A stretch of DNA of 64,000 nucleotides, taken from NCBI GenBank assembly GCA_964432985.1, contig CAYSPT010000001.1, positions 171,058-235,057 of the forward strand. Reading direction: 5' to 3'. The notes beneath the pieces are model-generated. The model had not been told where the DNA came from, did no database searches, and worked only from the letters and a program-made list of their open reading frames with translations. Positions 27,130 through 36,128 of the stretch are shown here, piece by piece (the first letter of the stretch is position 1; each line of letters begins with the position of its first letter). The stretch comes from CAYSPT01 sp964432985 (GTDB lineage: Bacteria; Muiribacteriota; CAYSPT01). Position numbers and translations under genes: made by a program.

Positions 27130-28476
27130 TTATCCGGCCTCGGCCGTATTCACCACTGCGGCTACCAGGTCCACGGCATCGGCGTCGATATATTCTACTT
27201 CGAGCCATTCTCCCGTCTGACCGCTCCAGGAGTCCAGATACACCACGCCGTCGATATCCGGCGCCTGCGCGCAGTTTCGGGCAATCCAGGCGGGAAGATC
27301 GGGATCAAAAGCTTCCACCAGGACAGTATCACGCTTCCCAATAAACTTCCGTTTTTTCTTAAAAGCAATATCGTTTTGCACGTGGTAGGCCCGCAGGAGC
27401 CGCTCCTGGACGATATTGGAGGCAACTTGTCCTGGCATTAGGGCGGCGGGAGTTCCCTCCTCCGGTGAGTAGGCAAAGAATCCGGCGTGATCGAGCTGGT
27501 GTTGTTCCAGGAATGAAAGCAGGCTGCCGAACTCCTGCTCGGATTCTCCGGGAAACCCAAGAATAAAGGTGGTACGGAGTATCACGTCGGGAATCCTGCT
27601 TCTGATTCTGGTTATCAGGGTGTCAATATCCGAGCGGGTAACCCTGCGCTTCATGGCCTTCAGTATCCGGTCGTCTACGTGCTGAAATGGAATGTCCAGG
27701 TAATTGCAGATACAGGTATGGGCGGCTACCGTGTCGATAATCCGGTCGGTAATGTGTGCCGGGTGCGTGTAAAGGATACGTATCCATCCTTCGGTATTGA
27801 TAGTGGCCAGGCGTTGAAGCAACTCTGGGAAAGCGTCAGGGTTTCCCTGCTCGAGTCCATAGGCGGTGGTATCCTGGGCTATCAGCACCAGTTCCTTCAC
27901 ACCACGTTCGAGCAGCCAGGAGGCCTCTGCGATAATTTCCTCTGATGCCCGGCTTCTCAAAGAGCCTCTCAAGGCGGGGATGAGACAGTAGGAGCATCGG
28001 TTGTCGCATCCTTCAGACAGTTTGAGATAAGCAGTCGGTGCAGGTGTTGAGACCACTCTCCTGCCTTGCGATGTATCGGCAATGCTCTGCGGCGGAGTGG
28101 TGAGCTTGCTGGTGGTAACTATTCCCTTTCTCCCTGTTTCCAGCACCGTCAGGACAGCGTCGAGCCCATCAACATTCAGAAGGTGATCGACCTGTGGGAT
28201 GCTTTCTCGTATTTGTGCACCATATCGTTGTACCAGGCATCCTGTTACCACCAGTTTTTCAATGATCCCTTCTGCTTTTCGAGCGGCGAAATCCCGGATG
28301 ACCTCGAGTGATTCCTGCACGGCATCCTCGATGAATCCGCACGTGTTGATTACTACGGCTTGTGCTTCCTGCGGTGACGCCACCAGGATATGGCCGTGAC
28401 TGTTGATGAGATGCGCCATATACTCGGAATCCACCGTGTTCTTCGGACATCCCAGGGTAACGAACAGAACATTCAT
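27130..28476 (-). CDS. rimO: Ribosomal protein S12 methylthiotransferase
   Basis: A 448-residue radical SAM enzyme that methylthiolates the conserved Asp of ribosomal protein S12. N-terminal cysteines lie in VTLGCPKNTVDSEYM, INTCGFIEDAV and VVTGCLVQRYG; the radical SAM site is EGCDNRCSYCLIPALRG. A TRAM domain ends the protein (KRDTVLVEAFDPD onwards). LGCPKN and INTCGFI distinguish RimO from MiaB and MtaB. It is the first gene of a two-gene minus-strand operon with mtaB. Confidence 0.95.
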   Translation of the reverse strand: MNVLFVTLGCPKNTVDSEYMAHLINSHGHILVASPQEAQAVVINTCGFIEDAVQESLEVIRDFAARKAEGIIEKLVVTGCLVQRYGAQIRESIPQVDHLLNVDGLDAVLTVLETGRKGIVTTSKLTTPPQSIADTSQGRRVVSTPAPTAYLKLSEGCDNRCSYCLIPALRGSLRSRASEEIIAEASWLLERGVKELVLIAQDTTAYGLEQGNPDAFPELLQRLATINTEGWIRILYTHPAHITDRIIDTVAAHTCICNYLDIPFQHVDDRILKAMKRRVTRSDIDTLITRIRSRIPDVILRTTFILGFPGESEQEFGSLLSFLEQHQLDHAGFFAYSPEEGTPAALMPGQVASNIVQERLLRAYHVQNDIAFKKKRKFIGKRDTVLVEAFDPDLPAWIARNCAQAPDIDGVVYLDSWSGQTGEWLEVEYIDADAVDLVAAVVNTAEAG

Positions 28477-28634
28477 AGGTATTGCCTTATCCTTTCCGGG
28501 AGAAATATGAATTATTCTAAGCTGTGCACCAGCAGACTGTCAATGCTTCAGGGTGGTGCTCTTGCATTAAAACCCTGCTTGCGATAGACTTTTGTTAAAA
28601 AAAACACGGGTATGGCATTTTTTTTTCAAAATGT

Positions 28635-28661
28635 GGAACTAGGGTATTCCCCCATGACGTT
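28635..28661 (+). promoter_or_regulatory. Possible ECF-type promoter
   Basis: GGAACT (28635-28640), a 17-bp spacer and CGTT (28658-28661), 22 bp before the sigma-factor start. GGAAC-type -35 boxes with CGT-type -10 boxes are common for autoregulated ECF sigma factors. The match is short, so this is suggestive only. Confidence 0.35.
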
Positions 28662-28682
28662 ATTAGTTATTGGAGCACGGAA

Positions 28683-29282
28683 GTGAACTCTCCCCGGGCG
28701 GTCTTGACTCGCAAAGAAAAAAGAATGAAAAGGGAGCGCTTTATGGAAGAAGTCATGCCCCACGTTGACACTCTCTACCGTTCCGCTTACTTCATGGCGG
28801 GAACCCCGGCGGATTCGGAAGACCTGGTGCAGGATACCATGCTGGCAGCGTTTCGCTCCTTTCACACCTTCCGCGCTGGCACTAACTGCCGGGCCTGGCT
28901 TATGAAGATATTGAGAAATCTGTTTATAGACAAAATGAGGCGTAAATCCCGCACGGTGAAAACGGTGGATCTTCCCGAAACTCTCGAACAAAATTTGTCA
29001 TATGATGAATCGTTAAAGCAGGGGTTGGAAGATCCGGAATTCCGGGTCATGGTAGATGTCCTTCCCGAGGAACTGGAAAAAGCTCTGACCGAACTTCCCG
29101 AGGAGTTTCGGACAGCTCTTACCCTGTGCGATATAGAAGGGATGAGCTACAAGGAGATAGCGGATGTTATGGGCTGTCCGCTGGGAACGGTTCGGTCACG
29201 GATTTTCCGGGCCAGGCACACCGTTCGTGACTATATCAATAAATGGAAGTCTCTTCAAGGAGGTGGCAAGACCAATGTGTAA
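28683..29282 (+). CDS. ECF-family RNA polymerase sigma factor
   Basis: A 199-residue group 4 sigma-70 protein. Region 2 covers about residues 25-95 (DTLYRSAYFM, DSEDLVQDTMLAAF, WLMKILRNLFID). Region 4 covers about 140-190, with the helix-turn-helix YKEIADVMGCPLGTVRSRIFRAR. There is no region 3. It overlaps by 8 bp a gene for a zinc-type anti-sigma factor, the usual arrangement for stress-responsive ECF pairs. The start is GTG 28683 after TGGAG. Confidence 0.93.
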   Translation: MNSPRAVLTRKEKRMKRERFMEEVMPHVDTLYRSAYFMAGTPADSEDLVQDTMLAAFRSFHTFRAGTNCRAWLMKILRNLFIDKMRRKSRTVKTVDLPETLEQNLSYDESLKQGLEDPEFRVMVDVLPEELEKALTELPEEFRTALTLCDIEGMSYKEIADVMGCPLGTVRSRIFRARHTVRDYINKWKSLQGGGKTNV

Positions 29283-30117
29283 GTATTCCGGAGAAGAAAT
29301 TGCGGCTTATCTGGATGGTGAGATCTCTCCGGATGTGAGATCAGAGCTTAAAAAGCACCTTACAACATGTGGGGATTGCCAGCGGGAATTGCATGTGCAG
29401 CAGGCGGTCAAACGGACAGTGAAGCAGTCATTTTCACACTGGGTTGCTCCCGGGGCTCTCAAGAGCCGGCTGCACCGGGCTATAGAAGCCTGTCCGGATG
29501 AAACCGGTGATGTCAGGATTCCGCGGCCGCTCGTTAGGTTTCCGTTTTTCAGGTGGTACGGTCTCTTTCCCTCGGCAGTGGCAGCGGCAGTGATATTGTT
29601 TCTGTTCCTGCCCGGGTTCCCATCCAGTGATGTTGCGCCCATTATCTTCGCCAACAGCCAGTCTTTTATCAGAAACGGCGCTTTACTGGCCAGTTCCAGC
29701 GATTTTATCCGGGTCCTGGACATTGATGAATCGGGTACCCATGACGAGGATATCCCCGATCTTTCTTTTAATGGATTAACCTATAAAAAGTCGGTCACCT
29801 TCATGTTTCAAAACGTTCGTAGTAAGCTGGTGCTTTATCAACAGGGTGCGCGATGTTTGTGCCTGTGGCTGTTCGAGTGTACGGGACAGGAATGTGAACA
29901 AATGGTGGATGCTTTTTTCCACACCAATCGCTTCGCGATATTGACCGATAAGACCGTCAGGCAGGTGTGCCCCCGAACGAACAAAATGGTTTATCTGACC
30001 ATGCTGCGGGGTGAAATGCCTGCCAGGGGAAGCGTGTTCGCGCTGGTAGGGGTTTTCTCTCATCCCCGGTTGCTCTACCTGGCAAACGCGCTTAGTAGCA
30101 GCGTCGGCACTATGTAG
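29275..30117 (+). CDS. Transmembrane zinc anti-sigma factor with Cys-rich extracytoplasmic domain
   Basis: 280 residues. The N-terminus carries the ZAS zinc motif HX3CX2C (His28, Cys32, Cys35) that binds ECF sigma factors. One membrane helix spans about 97-115, followed by a domain of about 165 residues outside the membrane. That domain holds a cysteine cluster (CLCLWLFECTGQEC, then QVCPRT). I infer a redox, metal or folding-stress sensor. The ATG 29275 has AGGAGGT 10 nt upstream and overlaps the sigma gene, indicating coupled translation. It is convergent with the secreted coiled-coil gene. Confidence 0.85.
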   Translation: MCKYSGEEIAAYLDGEISPDVRSELKKHLTTCGDCQRELHVQQAVKRTVKQSFSHWVAPGALKSRLHRAIEACPDETGDVRIPRPLVRFPFFRWYGLFPSAVAAAVILFLFLPGFPSSDVAPIIFANSQSFIRNGALLASSSDFIRVLDIDESGTHDEDIPDLSFNGLTYKKSVTFMFQNVRSKLVLYQQGARCLCLWLFECTGQECEQMVDAFFHTNRFAILTDKTVRQVCPRTNKMVYLTMLRGEMPARGSVFALVGVFSHPRLLYLANALSSSVGTM

Positions 30118-30162
30118 ATAAGTAACTAAAACACAGGAGGAAATTTTCCTGTGGCTCAGAAA

Positions 30163-30200
30163 AACGGCGGGCGTCACGCGATAACGTGACGCCCGCCGTT
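30163..30200 (-). terminator. Strong terminator between convergent genes
   Basis: AACGGCGGGCGTCACG and its exact complement form a 16-bp stem (30163-30178 / 30185-30200) around CGATAA. Read leftwards, the stem is followed by a T-run (plus-strand AAAA before 30165), so it mainly ends the minus-strand gene at 30241. It may also stop the anti-sigma transcript. A weaker hairpin, CACAGGA/TCCTGTG, lies at 30132-30153. Confidence 0.88.
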
Positions 30201-30240
30201 ACACTGTTCAACTCATGCTGAAGACCCAGCGATCCGGATA

Positions 30241-31305
30241 CTACATATCGTCGCTGGTGTCGATTCCTATGCTTCTGCCCCGATAGGTTTTGGCCCTGGT
30301 TTTCTCCACCGGTTTTCCTTCGACATAAGCCTTCCTGCGGGCCACTTTCCTGTCCGTTCCGTGACCGGCGTAATGCCCGGTCCAGTACCCGGCGTGGGAA
30401 ATGGTTTCGGGAACGAAGGGAGGTGTTCCGGGACCGGTCATCGGGCCCATGATCACCCCGCCGAACTGACCAGCGGAGGAGCCGAAGATGGCTCCGCGGT
30501 TTTTCTGGTACTTTTTCTCCAGTTCTCTGGCTTTACCGGCCCAGTCGTCGGCTTTCACTTTGTACTTCTTGGTCCTGCCTCCGCGGTTATTCAGTTCGGA
30601 TGATGACACATATCCCCAGGGTGATAGGACCTCACCGTCCAACTGTTTTTCAAATTTTGCCAGTTGCGCGTTGTAGCGCTTCTGCGCCGCTTCGTATTCC
30701 TTTTTCAGCCGGGCCTTCTTCAAAAACCATATACCCCAGCAGTCCTCGTATGCCTGCTTAGCTTTTTTGAGCCTCTTCTCTTCGTTCGCCATGACCGTGC
30801 GCATGTACCGGTTGAACTGCTCCATTTTCTGCTGGTTACGGTCCGGCTTGCGGAAGATGGAAACGTTGCTGGTTTCGTCGGCGACCTTCTTTTTGAACTT
30901 GTATTTCTCTTGCTCCCAGCGGGCTTGCTCGTCCCGCCATTTCCGTTCCTCTTCTTCCATCCTCTTTTTACGGGCGGGTTTGTCGATAAACTCGTACCAG
31001 CCGGAGTTATCGTATTCTTTCTTGGCTGCCAGGTAACGCTGCCGCTGCCGTTCGATTTCACCCTGCCTGAGTTTGACATAGTTGGGGTCCATCTTGGGAT
31101 CGAAAACGCGGCCGACCTTGTTGGTTTCCCCCGAAATCTTTGAAAAAGCATTGATTATCTGGCTGAACGCCCCGATTAACTTACCTGCTTCTCCGGCGAT
31201 TTTCTCGGCTTTGCTGGCGAACTCTCCGAGATCTCCTCCCAGAACCGGGGTGGCGGTCACCAGCAGAATTGTGACCAGCAGTAAAGAAACTGTCTTTTTA
31301 AACAT
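30241..31305 (-). CDS. Secreted coiled-coil protein with internal duplication, function unknown
   Basis: 354 residues. Residues 1-23 form a clear signal peptide (MFKKTVSLLLVTILLVTATP, ending VLGG). The middle is long, charged and helical. Two segments resemble each other: AKKEYDNSGWYEFIDKPARK and, about 90 residues later, AKQAYEDCWGIWFLKKARLK, each followed by a Lys/Glu/Arg helix. The C-terminus is glycine- and proline-rich (GGVIMGPMTGPGTPPF) and ends basic then acidic. No enzyme motif is visible. A periplasmic structural or scaffolding role is a guess. It is monocistronic, ending in a strong terminator. Confidence 0.8.
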   Translation of the reverse strand: MFKKTVSLLLVTILLVTATPVLGGDLGEFASKAEKIAGEAGKLIGAFSQIINAFSKISGETNKVGRVFDPKMDPNYVKLRQGEIERQRQRYLAAKKEYDNSGWYEFIDKPARKKRMEEEERKWRDEQARWEQEKYKFKKKVADETSNVSIFRKPDRNQQKMEQFNRYMRTVMANEEKRLKKAKQAYEDCWGIWFLKKARLKKEYEAAQKRYNAQLAKFEKQLDGEVLSPWGYVSSSELNNRGGRTKKYKVKADDWAGKARELEKKYQKNRGAIFGSSAGQFGGVIMGPMTGPGTPPFVPETISHAGYWTGHYAGHGTDRKVARRKAYVEGKPVEKTRAKTYRGRSIGIDTSDDM

Positions 31306-31499
31306 TCTTGTCCCACGTCCTTCCGATGCTTAATTTAATGGGCACACTACACCCCAAAAAAAAAGCATATACTTTCACCATCTATTATGTACTAGTAAAT
31401 TTGTTATTGTAAAGTTACAAAATTGCCAGATAAGCTTGGAAAGCACCGGACCGATGTCTTAACTCAAATGCTAGGTTCATGCATACGAAATCGTAAATA

Positions 31500-32741
31500 C
31501 TATCGTTTGGGAGACTTCAAGCCGATCTTGTCCTCTTCGATGTTGGTAATGAAAAACCGGCTGAACTCATCGAGAATACGTTTTGCTTCGCTATCTCCCC
31601 CCGCGGCCAGGTCCTTGAGCTGCAGTTCGGCTTTTTTCCTGATATTGATGTCACTGTTGTAAAGCAATTTCTCCAGCTTGAGAATTTCACTGTCGGGGGG
31701 TAGGGCGATCAGTGCCTGGTCGGCCACTCGGACTGAGGCCACGTTATGAGAAATCTTTCCTGCGGCAAGCAGCTCGCTGATCGACTGGTCCATAGTGATC
31801 ATCCCGACCTGGCTGCCTTTTTGGATGGCGTCATGCAGCAGGTAAGTTTTTCCATCCTTGATAAGGTTCTTGACCGCCGGTGTCATGAGCAGAGTTTCCC
31901 GGGCGGCAATGTATCCTTGACCGTCAACGGCCGGCAGCAACTGCTGCGAAATGACCGCTTTGAGGCATCCGGTCAACTGGGTCCTGATCTGTTGTTGCTG
32001 GTAGGTGGGAAAAACATCAATCAGCCTGTCAATGGTTTCAGCTGCCGTGCGAGTGGCGAAGGTCGAAATAACCAGGTGCCCGCTTTCCGCCACCTTCAAT
32101 ATGGCGGCGATGGTTTCAAGGTCGGGCAGGTTATCCACCGCAACCACATCCGGATTCTGTCCCAGGACCTGTTTCAGGGCTTCCAGGTAGGAAGGTGCGT
32201 CACGGCCGATCTCTCGTTGGTCCACCACGCATTTCTTGTAGGGATGGATGAACTCCACCGGTTCCTCCAGGGTGATGATGTGGCAAGCCCTGGTTCTGTT
32301 GAGGTGATCGATCAGGGAAGCCAGCGTGGTGGTCCGTCCGCTCCCGGACGGTCCGGTAATCATGACCAGCCCTTCGCCACCTTCGACGCAGCGTATGATC
32401 TGTTCCGGTATCCCGATACTTCCCGGTTCGGGAATATCAGAGAGGATGGCTCTGAACGAAGCCGCCGTGTGCCCCATCTGCCGGTAGGCATTGACCCGGA
32501 ATCGGCCTGCCCCCTTGATGGATATGGCGAAATTTACCTGCTTGCGCTCGTTGAATAAATGTTTCTGCTCTTCGGTGAGCAGAGAGGCCAACATTTTTTC
32601 CATCAGCTCCGACGAGAGCTTGTCGTGCTCGAAGGGAACCAGGGTTCCCTGAACGCGCATCATGGCTGGGGCCCCGGGCGAGAAGATAACATCTGCTGCC
32701 TTCTTTTTAACTGCCTCTTTGAGAAGATCGAGTATTTTCAC
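31500..32741 (-). CDS. PilT/PilU-like ATPase with altered catalytic motifs
   Basis: A 413-residue secretion-family ATPase of PilT type, colinear with the twitching-retraction motor. Three catalytic positions are changed. Walker A reads GPSGSGRTTT, with Arg136 for the invariant Lys. The Walker B block reads DNLPD (203-207) where PilT has GEMRD, losing the catalytic Glu. The His box reads STFAT where PilT has GTLHT, losing the His at 229. The Asp box (TLEEPVEF) and the TPAVKNLI motif remain. A C-terminal tail of about 60 residues is extra. It is probably a regulatory or weak ATPase rather than a motor. Confidence 0.88.
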   Translation of the reverse strand: MKILDLLKEAVKKKAADVIFSPGAPAMMRVQGTLVPFEHDKLSSELMEKMLASLLTEEQKHLFNERKQVNFAISIKGAGRFRVNAYRQMGHTAASFRAILSDIPEPGSIGIPEQIIRCVEGGEGLVMITGPSGSGRTTTLASLIDHLNRTRACHIITLEEPVEFIHPYKKCVVDQREIGRDAPSYLEALKQVLGQNPDVVAVDNLPDLETIAAILKVAESGHLVISTFATRTAAETIDRLIDVFPTYQQQQIRTQLTGCLKAVISQQLLPAVDGQGYIAARETLLMTPAVKNLIKDGKTYLLHDAIQKGSQVGMITMDQSISELLAAGKISHNVASVRVADQALIALPPDSEILKLEKLLYNSDINIRKKAELQLKDLAAGGDSEAKRILDEFSRFFITNIEEDKIGLKSPKR

Positions 32742-32773
32742 CGATTCTGGCTCCCTGTCATTTCTAATTTTGC

Positions 32774-32886
32774 TGTGTCTCTGTCGGCGTCGTACGCCAG
32801 GCTCCGTGCCTTGCTAGGCCAGGCTTCCTGCTTAGCTGCGTCAGACTCCGTGCCTAATATTGTAGAGATTATTATGTGTCTCTGTC
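32774..32886 (+). repeat. Short direct repeats in the pilT-like/acyl-CoA synthetase gap
   Basis: TGTGTCTCTGTC occurs at 32774-32785 and 32875-32886. Between them CTCCGTGCCT appears twice (near 32802 and 32846). No coding frame is seen. Origin unknown. Confidence 0.45.
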
Positions 32887-32924
32887 AACTTTTCCGAGAC
32901 AAAGCTATGGCTGAAACGTCTATA

Positions 32925-32953
32925 TTGACAGGTTGAATGACGGGAAGTAGAAT
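32925..32953 (+). promoter_or_regulatory. Strong sigma-70 promoter of the acyl-CoA synthetase gene
   Basis: Perfect TTGACA (32925-32930), a 17-bp spacer and TAGAAT (32948-32953). The expected start site is about 32960, at the chosen ATG, predicting a leaderless message. Confidence 0.75.
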
Positions 32954-32960
32954 ACATGGT

Positions 32961-34763
32961 ATGAAAACCTTGCAAGAATTGGTAGCTCTCCTCGAATCTC
33001 GCGGTGACGCTCCCGCCCTGAGCTGGAAAGAGGGAAAAGAGCTCAAGGCAGAGTCCTACCGCGAACTTTTCTGCCGAATTAACGATTTAAGCCGAGGATT
33101 TCTCGAACTGGGACTGACCCCGGGAGATGCAGTTGCTCTCTTTTCACATAACATCGCTGACTGGATTTGCCTGAGTCTGGGCTTGAACAATGCTGCCCTG
33201 ATAGATGTTCCCAGGGGGGAAAATACCACTGAAGATGAGATCACTTACCTTCTGGAGCACAGTCAGGCGAAAGCCGTTATCGTGCAGAATGCTACCTTTC
33301 TGGATATGGTAAATAAACAGGAGCACGAGAACCTTGAGATGATTTTTTCCATAGAGGAAATCCAGGGAGTCGACAATATACGATCGATACGGGAGAAAGG
33401 CAGAAAAAGCGAAAAAGTACTTCCTTCCGTGAATGAGAACACCACCGCCAGCCTGATCTACACCTCCGGTACCACTGCGCTTCCCAAGGGCGTAGAACTC
33501 ACTCATGGCAATTTCTGCAGTAATATTCGTGCACTGGTGGATATTCTGCCTTTCAAGTCGGATGACAAGGTGCTTTCGATTCTCCCCGCCTGGCATGTCC
33601 TGGAACGGATGGCCAAGTATATCGGTTTATCAGTGGGCGCCGAGACGTTCTATTCATCCTTCCGTACACTGAGAAAGGACCTGGTGGAGCAGCAGCCTAC
33701 CATAATGGCTTCGGTTCCCCGTATCTGGGAAACAATATACGAAGGAATTATGAAAAAGGTCAGAGAGCGCAACCGTCTTCAGCGGACCATTGTTACCCTA
33801 TCCCTGAAAGCGGCGGCTGATTACTCCAAGCACAAGTTTGTGCTCAATCCGTTAAAAATTCTGGAATATCCGCTGTATCGATTCGCTGACAGCGCGGTTT
33901 TTAAAAAACTCAGGGATCGTCTGGGAGGCCGGTTACGTTTTGCCATCTCAGGAGGAAGCTCTTTGCCACGGCACATAGACGATTTTTTCGCCGCCGCCGG
34001 GGTGAATATCCTCGAAGGATACGGGCTGACAGAGACCAGTCCGGTCATAGCAATCCGGGTGCCCGGCGGTTCGTCTTCGCACACCGTCGGACCAGTACTG
34101 GAGGCGGTCGAAGCCAGGATTGTCGATCAGGAGTCGGGGAAGCTTCTGGGGCCGTTTGAAAAAGGCGTGCTTCACGTACGCGGCCCCAATGTCATGAAAG
34201 GGTACTACCGCAATTTTTCAGAGACGAGTAAGGTGCTGCATCACGACGGATGGTTCAACACCGGGGACATCGGCTATCTCACCCGGGATGGGCACCTGGT
34301 GATTACCGGCCGCGAAAAGGACATTATCGTGCTGTCCAACGGGGAGAACATCAACCCGGTTCCGCTGGAGGATGCCCTGAAGGAAAGCGAATATATCACC
34401 GAGGCCATTTGTATAGGGCAGGAGTGGAAGCACCTGGGCGCTTTAATCGTCCCCGATTTCGACAGCCTGAAGGAATTCTGCGGCAAAAAGGGAATTCTCT
34501 TCAAGGAGGACCGTATGGATGATGTTTTTGGAGCGCCTCCCGTGAGAGAACTGTTCACCCGTGAGATCGACCGGCTGGTAAACAGCCAGTCATGGGTAAA
34601 ACCCTTCGAGAAGATCAACAGCTTCCGTATGGCTTACCAGCCGTTCGTTGTGGGGCAGGAACTGACTCCAACGCTGAAGCCCAAGCGGGGGGTCATCGAG
34701 AAGCTCTACAAGAGCATCATCGAAAGCCTATGGTTAAGCATCCACCAGAAGAAAAAGCGGTAA
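32961..34763 (+). CDS. Long-chain fatty-acid CoA ligase (AMP-forming)
   Basis: A 600-residue ANL-superfamily enzyme activating fatty acids to acyl-CoA. Seen: the P-loop SLIYTSGTTALPKGVELTH, ILPAWHVLER, the adenine motif EGYGLTETSPV, WFNTGDIGY and the hinge TGREKDIIVLSNGENI. The motif order matches FadD15-like synthetases. The frame also has ATG 32937, but that codon lies inside the promoter spacer, so I choose 32961. It is convergent with the next gene, 8 bp away. Confidence 0.92.
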   Translation: MKTLQELVALLESRGDAPALSWKEGKELKAESYRELFCRINDLSRGFLELGLTPGDAVALFSHNIADWICLSLGLNNAALIDVPRGENTTEDEITYLLEHSQAKAVIVQNATFLDMVNKQEHENLEMIFSIEEIQGVDNIRSIREKGRKSEKVLPSVNENTTASLIYTSGTTALPKGVELTHGNFCSNIRALVDILPFKSDDKVLSILPAWHVLERMAKYIGLSVGAETFYSSFRTLRKDLVEQQPTIMASVPRIWETIYEGIMKKVRERNRLQRTIVTLSLKAAADYSKHKFVLNPLKILEYPLYRFADSAVFKKLRDRLGGRLRFAISGGSSLPRHIDDFFAAAGVNILEGYGLTETSPVIAIRVPGGSSSHTVGPVLEAVEARIVDQESGKLLGPFEKGVLHVRGPNVMKGYYRNFSETSKVLHHDGWFNTGDIGYLTRDGHLVITGREKDIIVLSNGENINPVPLEDALKESEYITEAICIGQEWKHLGALIVPDFDSLKEFCGKKGILFKEDRMDDVFGAPPVRELFTREIDRLVNSQSWVKPFEKINSFRMAYQPFVVGQELTPTLKPKRGVIEKLYKSIIESLWLSIHQKKKR

Positions 34764-34771
34764 TTCCGCCG

Positions 34772-35959
34772 TTAATCAGTCTGTTTGCTGAAGCTGAGAT
34801 AATGGTAGGGCGTTCCCCAAAGCGACCTTACACTCCGTGTTTGATGGTAGGTTTTTATCAATGTCCGCGCGGTGCAGGAAGGCATTGTTTCATAAAGCTG
34901 TTTAAGTTCTGAATTAAATTGTCCAATAGCGGGATTATCATTAGCTCCAAGGAAGCAGTTTAGCATCTCGGGATACTCCATCTCGTTGCAATCATCCGGG
35001 TAATTTTCAGCGATACTGGAAGCATGTTTTGTCAGACGTGCAATCGATTCGATTACTTCAAATGACGCTTCCTTTTCCTGGTGGACGGTGGGAGCAATCC
35101 CGGTCAACTGATAGGGGATAGATCTACGCCAGTAGTTCAATATGCGGGTATGAAGTGCCCTGTTGTCCGGCACTTTTTTATACCAGCTAAAATGGTCGAG
35201 GGTAGACCATCGGGGAGATGAAGATTTAAACAGACATCCAGATTTTTGCAGAACGGGAATCAGTTCTCGATAACTCCAAAGATAAGGCGAGGAGAATAAA
35301 GGATTCAATAGCATATCCTTCCACCAGGCTTCAAATGGTCTGGATGCGCTTAAGGAAGAAAAATCGTCTCCATACAAATTTTTGGCCAGCTTAAGAGCGG
35401 AATCCTGAAATAAATCGTCAATACCGGCTAATTGGTAGATTTTGAAGAGGATTGCTTTCCTGGTCATTTCCAGTAGAGAGCCGAAACGATCGTTAAATGA
35501 AACAATTCCCAGGCCGCCGGGCTTGAGTAATCCGACAATTTTGCATATTAATGAATCACGGTTCGGTACGGTGCACAAAAAACCCTCGGCAACAACCAGA
35601 TCAAAGTGCTCCTCGGATGCGTAGGAATCAATACCGCCATGGATGAGATTTGTTATACGATTCTCAAGACCAAACAGTGAAAACAGCTCTCTCAACCGCG
35701 GTAAAACATGCTCATTGGGTTCCACCAGGGTAAGGTTTGCTCCGAAAGAGGCCAGTACCAGAGCATTTTCTCCGGAGTTGCAGCCAAATTCAAGTACGCT
35801 GCATTCTCGCAACAGAGGTAATGGAATCCCCAGGTGATTCTGGTACAGGTTAATTCTCTTGGCCTGATGTGTCTTCCAGCATAAATCGTTTTCAACGTTT
35901 ATTGGTACCGGATTGAAGCGATTTTCCTGGTAATATGACAACAGGGATTTGGCGCTCAT
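34772..35959 (-). CDS. SAM-dependent methyltransferase, class I
   Basis: 395 residues. The N-terminal part has motif I (VLEFGCNSGENAL), an acidic residue ending strand 2 (LTLVEPN) and FDLVVAEGFLCTV. About 200 residues after this are unlike common families and may recognise the substrate. The first gene of the A+T-rich accessory cluster, on the opposite strand from the rest. An AAGGGTGA ribosome-like site lies about 12 nt before its ATG. Substrate unknown; sugar or small-molecule methylation is likely from context. Confidence 0.8.
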   Translation of the reverse strand: MSAKSLLSYYQENRFNPVPINVENDLCWKTHQAKRINLYQNHLGIPLPLLRECSVLEFGCNSGENALVLASFGANLTLVEPNEHVLPRLRELFSLFGLENRITNLIHGGIDSYASEEHFDLVVAEGFLCTVPNRDSLICKIVGLLKPGGLGIVSFNDRFGSLLEMTRKAILFKIYQLAGIDDLFQDSALKLAKNLYGDDFSSLSASRPFEAWWKDMLLNPLFSSPYLWSYRELIPVLQKSGCLFKSSSPRWSTLDHFSWYKKVPDNRALHTRILNYWRRSIPYQLTGIAPTVHQEKEASFEVIESIARLTKHASSIAENYPDDCNEMEYPEMLNCFLGANDNPAIGQFNSELKQLYETMPSCTARTLIKTYHQTRSVRSLWGTPYHYLSFSKQTD

Positions 35960-36019
35960 TACTTTTTAATTCACCCTTTGCTTATTTTTCGAGAGAATCG
36001 TCTCAAAGATGGCTTTCTC

Positions 36020-36048
36020 TTGGTTGAATTCCTGGTGTAGAATATTAT
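36020..36048 (+). promoter_or_regulatory. Promoter of the accessory glycan cluster
   Basis: TTGGTT (36020-36025), a 17-bp spacer and TATTAT (36043-36048), reading towards the reductase-like gene from the divergent intergenic region. Confidence 0.5.
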
Positions 36049-36128
36049 AGCACGTAGGTGAGGGAATTAGGCTGTGTCCGATGTTCATCTCTGATTTGCA
36101 GACAATGGTACAGGATAGGAAATTAACC

